DNA of 5,804 nucleotides from JADDRA01 sp035553895 (GCA_035553895.1 DATMJI010000021.1:1-5804), one strand, 5' to 3'. Positions 1-5,167 are shown, numbered from the stretch's first letter. Notes: generated by a model from the letters alone, not told the origin. A program made the numbers and translations.

Positions 1-311
1 TCGGTGATCACCCGCCCCCACAGCCGCACCTGGCCCACCACGAGGGGCACCGGGCGCAGGCACAGCGCCTGGGCATGCAACGAGGCCAGGTCGGCGCCGG
101 CGTGCACGCCGCAGCCGCAGTCGGTGCCCGGAGCGGCATGCCTCTCGCCGTCCACACCTGCGCCGGCCAGGCAGCGGGCGGCCAGCGGCCGGCCGGGGGG
201 CCAGTCGACGCCCCGCTGGGACAGCGAGCACAAGCGCAGCGGGCCCGGGCGCAGCCGCCAGTAGCGCCAGCCGGTGACCGCCGGCTCCGCCCGCTCCCCG
301 GCCCGGCTCAT
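1..311 (-). CDS. Conserved hypothetical Trp/Cys-containing protein, 3' end cut by window edge
   Basis: The frame is open on the minus strand from ATG 311-309 to the left edge, giving 103 residues and no stop, so the gene is partial. The start is supported by GGAG six bases upstream of the ATG. The protein opens with a short polar, Arg/Glu-rich stretch, followed by GWRYWRL (14-20), WPPGRPL (37-43), a CxC motif in DCGCGVHA (64-71; Cys65, Cys67) and VVGQVRLWGRVI (91-102). Other cysteines are 28, 47 and 84. I recall similar unnamed actinobacterial proteins with a GWRYW start, a C-x-CG-I/V segment and a WGRV segment, but I know no function for them. No signal peptide or membrane segment is visible. 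The start lies 16 bases after the stop of the small zinc-type gene upstream, so the two are probably co-transcribed. Codon use is ordinary for the window. The gene is fairly certain; its function is unknown. Confidence 0.72.
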   Translation of the reverse strand, partial: MSRAGERAEPAVTGWRYWRLRPGPLRLCSLSQRGVDWPPGRPLAARCLAGAGVDGERHAAPGTDCGCGVHAGADLASLHAQALCLRPVPLVVGQVRLWGRVIT

Positions 312-329
312 CCCCGGCTCCGCCCGCTC
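281..329. repeat. 16-bp direct repeat, 33-bp period, across a gene junction
   Basis: The plus-strand sequence CCGGCTCCGCCCGCTC occurs exactly at 281-296 and again at 314-329, 33 bases (11 codons) apart. On the minus strand the upstream copy carries the GGAG ribosome binding site of the left-edge gene and two bases of the stop codon (330-328) of the preceding gene. The other copy lies within the coding region and encodes the residues ERAEP. It looks like a small in-frame tandem duplication covering the translation start region. Confidence 0.7.
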
Positions 330-579
330 AGCCGATACGAGGCTGGCCCCGCCCCTCGGCGTTGGCCGCCCAGGCGGCCATCTCGGGGAAGTCGGGGTCG
401 AGGGAGCACGAGTCGTCGGGCTGCCACAGCTCCGACGCCTGTTCGTAACACGCCGGATGGAAGGTCATCGACGTCGGGCACATCATCTGGCCCACCGACA
501 CCTCGGCCTTGATGGCCTCGCCCTCGGCCACGGTGCGCCCGCAGACGTCGCAGGTACTCGAAGCCTTCATGGTTTCCAT
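328..579 (-). CDS. Small putative zinc-binding protein (CxxC...HxxC)
   Basis: This is an 83-residue soluble protein with Cys10-x2-Cys13 near the start, then Cys34, His41-x2-Cys44 and Cys58. The CxxC and HxxC pairs, about 28 residues apart, are the layout of a small zinc ribbon or treble-clef fold, so one structural zinc is likely. The context around the pairs (TCDVCGRTV, then MTFHPACY) fits that reading. The second half is acidic (PDDSCSLDPDFPE) and the last dozen residues are low-complexity. No signal peptide, membrane segment or second domain is visible. The start is ATG 579; ATG 570 (MKASS) is an alternative, and neither has a strong Shine-Dalgarno sequence. The gene is divergent from the GAF-ANTAR gene and 16 bases upstream of the left-edge gene, probably as the first gene of a two-gene operon. 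The function is unknown; binding of nucleic acid or a protein partner is only a guess from the fold type. Confidence 0.68.
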   Translation of the reverse strand: METMKASSTCDVCGRTVAEGEAIKAEVSVGQMMCPTSMTFHPACYEQASELWQPDDSCSLDPDFPEMAAWAANAEGRGQPRIG

Positions 580-762
580 GCTACCGCCGGCCGCCGGGCG
601 GGGCCGCCCGGTGTGGGCAAGGACCGGGAGAAGGTACTCTGGCGGGGCTGCCGCAGATAGCGGACCAGACCAGTCTCGTCGAGTTGTGCCGAATCGGCCC
701 GGACCCCGCGCCGGTGCTTCCTCGCCTTGCCGGCCTCAGCGCCAATGCGAACGGAGCCCGTC
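580..762. promoter_or_regulatory. Divergent intergenic region with a strong hairpin and an interrupted palindrome
   Basis: The region separates the minus-strand zinc-type gene from the plus-strand GAF-ANTAR gene and must hold both promoters. Bases 592-600 pair with 605-613 (core CCGGGCG / CGCCCGG, loop GGGC, one G-U pair), forming a strong hairpin just upstream of the minus-strand start. TACTCT (635-640, plus) and TACCTT (636-631, minus) both fit the TAnnnT form of a -10 box and share the GTAC core at 634-637. I see no convincing -35 for either. GCCGAATCGGC at 688-698 is an interrupted palindrome that could be an operator. The hairpin and palindrome are plain in the sequence; their regulatory roles are inferred. 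Confidence 0.35.
753..756 (+). promoter_or_regulatory. Ribosome binding site deciding the GAF-ANTAR start
   Basis: GGAG lies six bases before GTG 763. The two earlier in-frame starts, TTG 727 and ATG 745, have no comparable purine-rich site, so GTG 763 is preferred. Confidence 0.45.
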
Positions 763-1467
763 GTGGCCGATCACGCGCTCTTGGGCGGCGTCCTCAAGGA
801 CTTCGCCCGCACCCTCGTCCGTCCCTACGACGTGGGCGAGGTCCTCTACCAGCTCACCGACCGGACCGTCGAGATCCTGGGTGCCGCCGGGGCCGGGGTC
901 TCCCTCGTAGACGATGACGGGAAGCTGCGCTTCGTCAGCGCCACCGGCGAGCACACGGCCACGGTGGAGCGGGTGCAAGAGGAGTGCCAGATGGGGCCGT
1001 GCATCGAGGCACACCTGAGCGGCTCGCCTGTCCTCGTCGTCGACGTCGCCGACACGGAGGGCTGGCCGTTGTACCGGACCACCGCGGTGGGTGCTGGTCT
1101 GCGGGCAGTGGCCGGGATCCCCATGCACATCCAACACTTCCGTCTCGGCTCGTTGAACATCTACGACGACAAGGTGCGCCAGTGGTCCACAGACGATGTC
1201 GAGGTGGCCCAGGCACTGGCCGACATGGCGTCGAGCCTGGTGGTCAACGCCCGCCAGCTCGAGGAGCACCGGCGCCTGGCCGGCCAGCTCCAGCACGCCC
1301 TCGACAGCCGGGTGGTGATCGAGCAGGCCAAGGGATCGATCGCCAGGGACCTGGGCATCTCGGTCGACCAGGCGTTCGGCCGCTTGCGGGACTACGCCCG
1401 CTCCCACAACCGCAAGCTGCACGACGTGGCCCGCCAGGCTCTGGACGGCACCATCAAGCTCGATTGA
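763..1467 (+). CDS. GAF-ANTAR domain transcriptional regulator (antiterminator type)
   Basis: From GTG 763 this encodes a 234-residue two-domain regulator. Residues ~20-162 form a GAF sensor domain with signature stretches LTDRTVEILGAAGAGVSLVDDDG, GPCIEAHLSG, WPLYRTTAV and GSLNIYD. Residues ~172-229 form an ANTAR RNA-binding domain containing SRVVIEQAKGSIARDLGIS and AFGRLRDYARSHNRKL, with conserved AKG (189-191) and the downstream Ala/Leu/Val-Ala helix positions. ANTAR proteins generally bind paired RNA hairpins and prevent transcription termination or control translation. GAF-ANTAR fusions are common in actinobacteria, and the GAF ligand is usually unknown. Cys75 and Cys80 lie five residues apart in the GAF domain, so redox or metal sensing is conceivable but unproven. 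No kinase domain is fused. The N-terminal LLGGVLKDFARTL matches the family's usual opening, supporting a start near 745-763. A hairpin-rich gap and a STAS gene follow on the same strand. Family assignment is confident; target and signal are unknown. Confidence 0.93.
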   Translation: MADHALLGGVLKDFARTLVRPYDVGEVLYQLTDRTVEILGAAGAGVSLVDDDGKLRFVSATGEHTATVERVQEECQMGPCIEAHLSGSPVLVVDVADTEGWPLYRTTAVGAGLRAVAGIPMHIQHFRLGSLNIYDDKVRQWSTDDVEVAQALADMASSLVVNARQLEEHRRLAGQLQHALDSRVVIEQAKGSIARDLGISVDQAFGRLRDYARSHNRKLHDVARQALDGTIKLD

Positions 1468-1488
1468 GCACCGAAAATTGACCCGAAC

Positions 1489-1502
1489 GCCTGCCGGCGG
1501 GC
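1489..1502 (+). terminator. Candidate short hairpin after the GAF-ANTAR gene
   Basis: GCCTG and CGGGC flank a CCGG loop, giving a five-pair stem with one U-G pair, 21 bases after the stop codon. There is no U-tract. It may be a weak factor-assisted terminator or chance pairing in G+C-rich DNA. Confidence 0.22.
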
Positions 1503-1513
1503 CGGGATGGCTC

Positions 1514-1613
1514 TACACTTGGACAGTAGGGCACCCTACGGTGCCACCGAATACTCGCCCGTGACCCCGGCGACCGTGTCCGAGCCCCTCTTGGGGTTCT
1601 CGATGGCAAGGAG
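1514..1613 (+). promoter_or_regulatory. Putative STAS gene leader: -10-like box, overlapping palindromes, hairpin, RBS
   Basis: TACACT at 1514-1519 fits the TAnnnT form of a -10 box, but no good -35 lies at the usual distance. Directly after it are three overlapping palindromes: GTAGGG-CA-CCCTAC (1526-1539), GGCACC-CTAC-GGTGCC (1530-1545) and CGGTG-C-CACCG (1539-1549). As RNA, the first two are mutually exclusive hairpins. A further seven-pair stem (1582-1588 with 1593-1599, loop TCTT, one G-U pair) lies just before the ribosome binding site AAGGAG (1608-1613), which is 11 bases from ATG 1625. The pairing is read directly from the sequence. Promoter activity and leader control are inferred. 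Confidence 0.35.
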
Positions 1614-1624
1614 CTGGGGGTCAG

Positions 1625-2008
1625 ATGCCGATGGAGCGAGATGGGTCGGGCCTGCCTGGCCTCGACGTAGAGGTGTGCGAGGACGGCCATGGTGTGCTGC
1701 TCCTGCGCCTCCGGGGCGAGATCGACCTTCTCACCGCCCCCATCCTCGATCGCTCCCTCACCTCCCTGGCTGAGCGCGACGGTGCCACCCAAGTGGTGGC
1801 CGACCTCTCCGGCGTCAGCTTCGTCGGCATTGTCGGGGTGGAGACCCTGGGTCGCCATGCCATGCGCCTCAGCGAGGAGGGTCGGCGGCTGGTGGTGGTG
1901 TCGCCCTCAGCCTTGACCCGGCGGGTGATCGGGCTCCTCGGCCTGGACGAGCACCTGGGCGCCGCCCGCTCCGAACCCTCCCCGGACGGGATCTCCTCGT
2001 CGGTCTGA
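1625..2008 (+). CDS. STAS-domain protein, anti-sigma factor antagonist-like, lacking the phosphoserine
   Basis: This is a 127-residue single-domain protein, the usual size for this family. The STAS fold is recognisable from LRLRGEIDLLTAPILDRSL (27-45), VVADLSGVSFVGIVGVETLG (57-76) and LVVVSPSALTRRVIGLLGLDEHL (89-111). Family members bind anti-sigma factor kinases and so release a sigma factor; binding is switched off by phosphorylation of a conserved Ser in a motif like F-M-D-S-S-G. Here the matching stretch is Phe66-Val-Gly-Ile-Val-Gly71, so both the usual Asp and the Ser are absent (Gly68, Ile69). The protein therefore cannot be regulated at that site. It may act as a constitutive partner, a decoy, or a STAS protein with a different role. 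No anti-sigma kinase or sigma factor gene is in the window. The start ATG 1625 has AAGGAG upstream; ATG 1631 is an in-frame alternative. A strong hairpin follows the stop, so the transcript probably ends there. Confidence 0.88.
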   Translation: MPMERDGSGLPGLDVEVCEDGHGVLLLRLRGEIDLLTAPILDRSLTSLAERDGATQVVADLSGVSFVGIVGVETLGRHAMRLSEEGRRLVVVSPSALTRRVIGLLGLDEHLGAARSEPSPDGISSSV

Positions 2009-2020
2009 TCGGGAACCCCG

Positions 2021-2038
2021 AGCACCGGAGCCGGTGCT
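2021..2038 (+). terminator. Strong stem-loop terminator after the STAS gene
   Basis: AGCACCGG (2021-2028) and CCGGTGCT (2031-2038) are perfect complements. As RNA this gives a seven- to eight-pair stem with a two- to four-base loop, 12 bases after the STAS stop. The U-rich tail is nearly absent (TTCG follows), as is common in high-G+C actinobacteria. Confidence 0.5.
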
Positions 2039-2045
2039 TCGCCTG

Positions 2046-2075
2046 TTGCCGGGCGGCGGCGGGCGCGGCTACAAG
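2046..2075 (+). promoter_or_regulatory. Possible promoter of the CDF gene
   Basis: TTGCCG (2046-2051) and TACAAG (2070-2075) each match four of six consensus positions of a housekeeping -35/-10 pair and are 18 bases apart. The pair sits just after the STAS terminator and about 115 bases before the CDF start. I see no metal-regulator operator of a known type nearby. Confidence 0.25.
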
Positions 2076-2155
2076 TGGCGACGTGGAGGTGTTGTTCGAG
2101 CATCGGACGAGCACGTCGAGTGCCGAGCGCCCTGTGGGGGGAGCGGTGGGACGCG

Positions 2156-2186
2156 TGCCGCCGGTGCCCGCCCGCCGACGGCGGCA
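2156..2186 (+). promoter_or_regulatory. Inverted repeat immediately upstream of the CDF start
   Basis: TGCCGCCG (2156-2163) is perfectly complementary to CGGCGGCA (2179-2186), with 15 bases between. The right arm ends three bases before ATG 2190, so the hairpin would enclose the whole ribosome binding region. It could limit initiation, or it may be chance in a very G+C-rich leader. Confidence 0.3.
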
Positions 2187-2189
2187 GGC

Positions 2190-3266
2190 ATGAGCAGGCG
2201 AGGGCGGCGAACCCGAGAAGCCCCCGGCCCCGACTCCGGCCACGGCCACGACCACGGCCACCACAGCGGGGGGGGCTGGCGGGCCCGGATGCGCTCCCTG
2301 CTTGCACTCCACAGCCACGGTGCCGGCACTTCGATCGAGCCCGCCCTGGAGAGCAGCGACGAGGGCATGCGGGCCCTGAAGGTCTCACTCGTCGTGCTGA
2401 TGGCCACGGCTGGCTTCCAGGTCCTGGTCGTGGCGGCCAGCGGCTCGGTGGCCCTGCTCTCGGACACGGTCCACAACTTCTCCGACGCCCTCACCGCCAT
2501 CCCCCTCGGCGTCGCCTTCTGGCTGGCCCGACGCCCGGCCACCCGGCGCTACCCGTATGGCTACGGGCGGGCCGAAGACCTGGCCGGCCTCTTCATCGTC
2601 GCCATGATCGCCCTGTCGGCGGCGGTCGCCGCCTGGGAGGCAGTCGGCCGCCTGCTGGACCCCCGGGAGATCCGCCACCTGGGCTGGGTCATCGCCGCCG
2701 GCGTCATCGGCTTTGCCGGCAACGAGTGGGTAGCCAGTTACCGGACCCGGGTCGGGCGCCGGATCGGCTCAGCCGCCCTGGTGGCCGACGGCCACCACGC
2801 CCGCACCGACGGCCTGACCTCCCTGGCCGTGGTGGGCGGAGCGATCGGTGTGGCGCTGGGTGCCCCGCTGGCCGATCCCGTCGTGGGCCTGCTGATCGCT
2901 GTGGCCATCGTCTTGGTGCTGGCCAGCGCCGGCCGCGACGTCTTCCGGCGCCTGTTGGACAGCGTCGATCCCGAGCTGGTCGGCGAGGTCGAGCGGGTCC
3001 TGGCCGGCGTCGATGGAGTTGAAGCGGTGGAGGCGGTGCGCATCCGCTGGGTCGGTCACCAGCTGCGAGCCGAGGCCGAGATCGTGTCCGACTGCGACCT
3101 GCGCCTGGCTCGGGCGCACGCCATCGCCGAGGAGGCCCACCACCGCCTGCTCCACCAGATCCCTCGCCTGGCCACGGCCATCATCCACTCCAACCCCTGC
3201 GGTCACGACGGTGGAGCGCACCACCGGGCCACGGCGCACCACTTCCGCCGGCCGCTCCGCACCTGA
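2190..3266 (+). CDS. Cation diffusion facilitator (CDF) metal exporter with His-rich termini
   Basis: This encodes a 358-residue inner-membrane metal/proton antiporter predicted to move Zn2+ or a similar divalent cation out of the cytoplasm. Residues 1-60 are cytoplasmic, with a His-rich stretch HGHDHGHH (18-25). Six membrane segments follow between about 62 and 245. The transport-site pairs of the family are present: His95/Asp99 in SDTVHNFSDA and His203/Asp207 in ADGHHARTDG, an HD-HD set typical of Zn2+/Cd2+ transporters. YPYGYGRAEDLAGL (121-134) is a family signature between the second and third segments. Residues ~257-335 form the cytoplasmic dimerisation domain. The tail beyond it is again His-rich (CGHDGGAHH, then HH at 350-351). 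The family is usually near 300 residues; both His-rich tails add length. The start is ATG 2190: the only earlier in-frame start, GTG 2034, lies inside the terminator hairpin. The Shine-Dalgarno sequence is weak. The gene converges on the DUF3105 operon. Family is certain; metal specificity is inferred. Confidence 0.92.
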   Translation: MSRRGRRTREAPGPDSGHGHDHGHHSGGGWRARMRSLLALHSHGAGTSIEPALESSDEGMRALKVSLVVLMATAGFQVLVVAASGSVALLSDTVHNFSDALTAIPLGVAFWLARRPATRRYPYGYGRAEDLAGLFIVAMIALSAAVAAWEAVGRLLDPREIRHLGWVIAAGVIGFAGNEWVASYRTRVGRRIGSAALVADGHHARTDGLTSLAVVGGAIGVALGAPLADPVVGLLIAVAIVLVLASAGRDVFRRLLDSVDPELVGEVERVLAGVDGVEAVEAVRIRWVGHQLRAEAEIVSDCDLRLARAHAIAEEAHHRLLHQIPRLATAIIHSNPCGHDGGAHHRATAHHFRRPLRT

Positions 3267-3271
3267 GGGCA

Positions 3272-3301
3272 CCGGTCAGAGCTCTCCTGGCCCCCGACCG
3301 G
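3272..3301. terminator. Possible bidirectional hairpin between convergent genes
   Basis: CCGGTC (3272-3277) pairs with GACCGG (3296-3301) across an 18-base loop that itself contains AGAGCTCT. Only 9 bp separate the two convergent stops, so any terminator must overlap coding sequence, as this one does on the DUF3105 side. The stem is short and the call is weak. Confidence 0.22.
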
Positions 3302-3782
3302 CGAAGGTACGGATGAACGCCCGCACGGTGGCCGGGTCGACGGCGTCACAGAGCTGGCGATGCTCCCAGGCGGTCAGGGCGACGGGGCGGCCACCGTCGA
3401 TGGCCCGCCCGACCGGTGCCACGATCACGTCGGTTGCCCCCTCGGCGAAGCCGGCGAGCACCCGGCGCTCGTCCGGCGCCAGCGAGGCGTCGTACTGGAG
3501 CAGGACCGTCCCCACCTCGGCGGCCGCCACCTGGCGGCTCTCGGGGATGGGCTCGTCGTAGACCCCCGGATCGGGGGCACTGCCGGCCGCATGCGGTCCG
3601 GCGACGGGGGGCGAGAACCGGTAGTCCACCTCGGCGGTGCCCACGGTATGGAAGCCCGCCGGCTCGACCGCCCGTTCCACCGGGCCGCAGGCCGCCTCGC
3701 CGGGGCTCCCGCAGCCGGCCAGCACGGCCATGGCCACCAGGGCGACCCGGGCCGGGCCCTGAGGGCGCAGGACCGTGCTCAC
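3276..3782 (-). CDS. DUF3105-family lipoprotein
   Basis: This is a 168-residue predicted lipoprotein anchored on the outer face of the membrane. Residues 1-23 form a signal peptide ending in the lipobox LAGC, with Cys24 as the lipidated residue. The rest matches DUF3105, whose function is unknown: F-H45, SPPVAGPH (57-64), GVYDEPIPE (73-81), then a core VLLQYDASLAPDERRVL, VIVAPVGR and a C-terminal ALTAWEHRQLCD with ATVRAFI. The family usually carries a stretch like H-x-L-E-H-G after YDEPIP; here it reads AAAEVG (86-91), keeping the Glu but losing both His. Cys32 and Cys145 could form a disulfide. The start is GTG 3782, whose GTGA overlaps the stop of the membrane-protein gene by four bases. 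No Shine-Dalgarno is visible, so initiation probably depends on coupling. A later in-frame ATG (residue 18) would destroy the signal peptide. It is the last gene of the three-gene operon. Confidence 0.85.
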   Translation of the reverse strand: MSTVLRPQGPARVALVAMAVLAGCGSPGEAACGPVERAVEPAGFHTVGTAEVDYRFSPPVAGPHAAGSAPDPGVYDEPIPESRQVAAAEVGTVLLQYDASLAPDERRVLAGFAEGATDVIVAPVGRAIDGGRPVALTAWEHRQLCDAVDPATVRAFIRTFAGRGPGEL

Positions 3783-5167
3783 GTGCCGAGGAGCAAGGTC
3801 AGGCCGGCGACGGTGTAGGCCACCATGGCCGCCAGCACCGGGTACTGGCTGCGCACCGCCTGGCGGACGGGGAGCAGCTCGACGGCCCGGTCGTGGGCGG
3901 CCACGACCCCCGCCACGTGGCCCACCACGATGGCGCCGGCCTGGACGTAGGCGATGGTGGCGACCGTGACGGCGGTGAAGTCGATCCTCCAGTCGGCGGT
4001 GCCGAAGAGGTCCCAACCGGAACCGAAGGGATCCGAGGCCAGGGCCAGCGCACCTTGCCCCTCGAAGACCAAGAGGGAGAAGTAGTGGGCGATGGTGTAG
4101 GCCAACAGGATGGGCACGAGGGAGGGCACGAAGGTGAGGGTGAGCGACGCCGGTTCCTGGCCACTGAGGCGGGCAGCCACCCGGGTGGCGGCCACGTAGG
4201 CTAGGGCCACGAGGCCGATGACCCACAGGAGCCCGACGGTGTGGTAGGCGGTGAGGGACCACCCGCGAGCCCCCGAGACGAGATCGTCCCAGAAGCTGGT
4301 GCGGGTGACCCCGTCGAAGGTGGTGCCCCCGAGCACGATGAGCACCAAAGCGGCCGTGCCGGCGCGGGGCTGGAGCCGGGCCAGGCCGCTGAAGGGCACC
4401 CGGGCCCGCAGCCTTCCCTCTTCGTCCCGGTAGAACGGGGCCAGGTGGGCGACGAGGCTGAACAGCACGCCGAAGCCGTCGCCCGTCCGCAGCCATCCCC
4501 GGCCCCAGCGGGCGGCCCCGGCCAGCATGGCCACGCTGTAGGCGCTCAAGGCCACCGCCAGGACCTTGGTCGACGCCGGGCTGTGGTAGGCCAGCTCGAT
4601 CCACAAGAAGATGCCCACGGCGGCGGCGGCCAGCCCGGTGCGGCCGGCCCACGGCGGCGGTCCCTTGACCGGGCCCTCGGCGGCACCGTCCCGCCGGCGC
4701 AGCCGCTGGCCCACCGCGGCCAACGTGTCGAAGGGGCTCAGGACCGCCCAGATGTCGCCCACCACGGCGCTGAGCAGGGGCACGCCCACCCAGAAGACCA
4801 CGTAGACGACCACCGGGGCGATGTTGGAGCTGACGTTGTCGGGCCCGGTCCATGCCGCCCACAGGGTGACGGCGAAGGCAGCCAGGCCGGCCAGGCGCAG
4901 CGGGAGGGCGAGGGTGCGGGCAGCGGTGTCGAGGCGCGCCGGCAGCGCCCGGCCATCGGCGGCGCCGGCCAGGCGAGGCGAGGGCCACAGCAGACGCAGG
5001 GCGACGAAGGAGATGACGAGGGCGAAGCCGGCCCCGTAGGCGAACAGCCACAGGGGCAGCGGCAGGTCGGAGCGCCCCCCCAGGCCGTGGGCGGCCGCCG
5101 GCCCGGCGGTCGCCGCCACCCACGCTGCCGCCACCCCGGTGGCGACGGCCAGGCGGCCGGCCATCAC
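3779..5167 (-). CDS. Polytopic membrane protein with signal peptide ('fenitrothion hydrolase'-like family)
   Basis: This is a 462-residue integral membrane protein. A signal peptide covers residues 1-26, with likely cleavage after AAA so that His27 becomes the mature N-terminus (HGLGGRSDLPLPLWLF). About ten further hydrophobic segments follow, for example 40-61, 88-106, 116-143, 177-195, 272-281, 306-328, 345-368, 397-424 and 442-460. Charged loops such as RLRRRDG and FYRDEEGRLRARV alternate with them. Recognisable stretches include NIAPVVVYVVFWVGVPLLS, WIELAYHSPAS, FDGVTRTSFWDD and AYTIAHYFSLLVFEGQ. As I recall, databases often label such actinobacterial proteins 'fenitrothion hydrolase' by distant similarity to Fed proteins. 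No hydrolase motif is evident, so I would not trust that activity. Histidines in or near membrane segments (195, 241, 309, 361, 417) could bind a metal or cofactor. GTG 5167 overlaps the upstream stop by four bases; ATG 5164 is the next codon and equally plausible. It is the middle gene of the operon. Confidence 0.85.
   Translation of the reverse strand: MMAGRLAVATGVAAAWVAATAGPAAAHGLGGRSDLPLPLWLFAYGAGFALVISFVALRLLWPSPRLAGAADGRALPARLDTAARTLALPLRLAGLAAFAVTLWAAWTGPDNVSSNIAPVVVYVVFWVGVPLLSAVVGDIWAVLSPFDTLAAVGQRLRRRDGAAEGPVKGPPPWAGRTGLAAAAVGIFLWIELAYHSPASTKVLAVALSAYSVAMLAGAARWGRGWLRTGDGFGVLFSLVAHLAPFYRDEEGRLRARVPFSGLARLQPRAGTAALVLIVLGGTTFDGVTRTSFWDDLVSGARGWSLTAYHTVGLLWVIGLVALAYVAATRVAARLSGQEPASLTLTFVPSLVPILLAYTIAHYFSLLVFEGQGALALASDPFGSGWDLFGTADWRIDFTAVTVATIAYVQAGAIVVGHVAGVVAAHDRAVELLPVRQAVRSQYPVLAAMVAYTVAGLTLLLGT

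Noticed and set aside
4..660. Plus-strand frames at the left end (86, 145 and 128 residues)
   Set aside because: They are low-complexity Arg/Pro/Gly/Ala-rich sequences opposite two minus-strand genes with sensible Cys, His and Trp motifs.
736..1422. 228-residue minus-strand frame opposite the GAF-ANTAR gene
   Set aside because: It lies entirely antisense to a clear two-domain regulator and shows no motif of its own.
1589..1592. Hairpin 1582-1599 as an ANTAR target
   Set aside because: Its loop is four bases and no second hairpin with a six-base loop lies next to it, unlike the known dual-hexaloop motif.
2034..2189. Upstream extension of the CDF gene to GTG 2034
   Set aside because: The start lies inside the strong hairpin after the STAS gene, has no ribosome binding site, and the added 52 residues do not resemble any CDF N-terminus.
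2075..3022. 315-residue plus-strand frame overlapping the CDF gene
   Set aside because: It is extremely Arg/Pro/Gly-rich and out of frame with the well-recognised transporter.
3779..5167. Taking the label 'fenitrothion hydrolase' as a real activity
   Set aside because: I see no hydrolase motif in this multi-pass protein; the name would be carried over from distant similarity.
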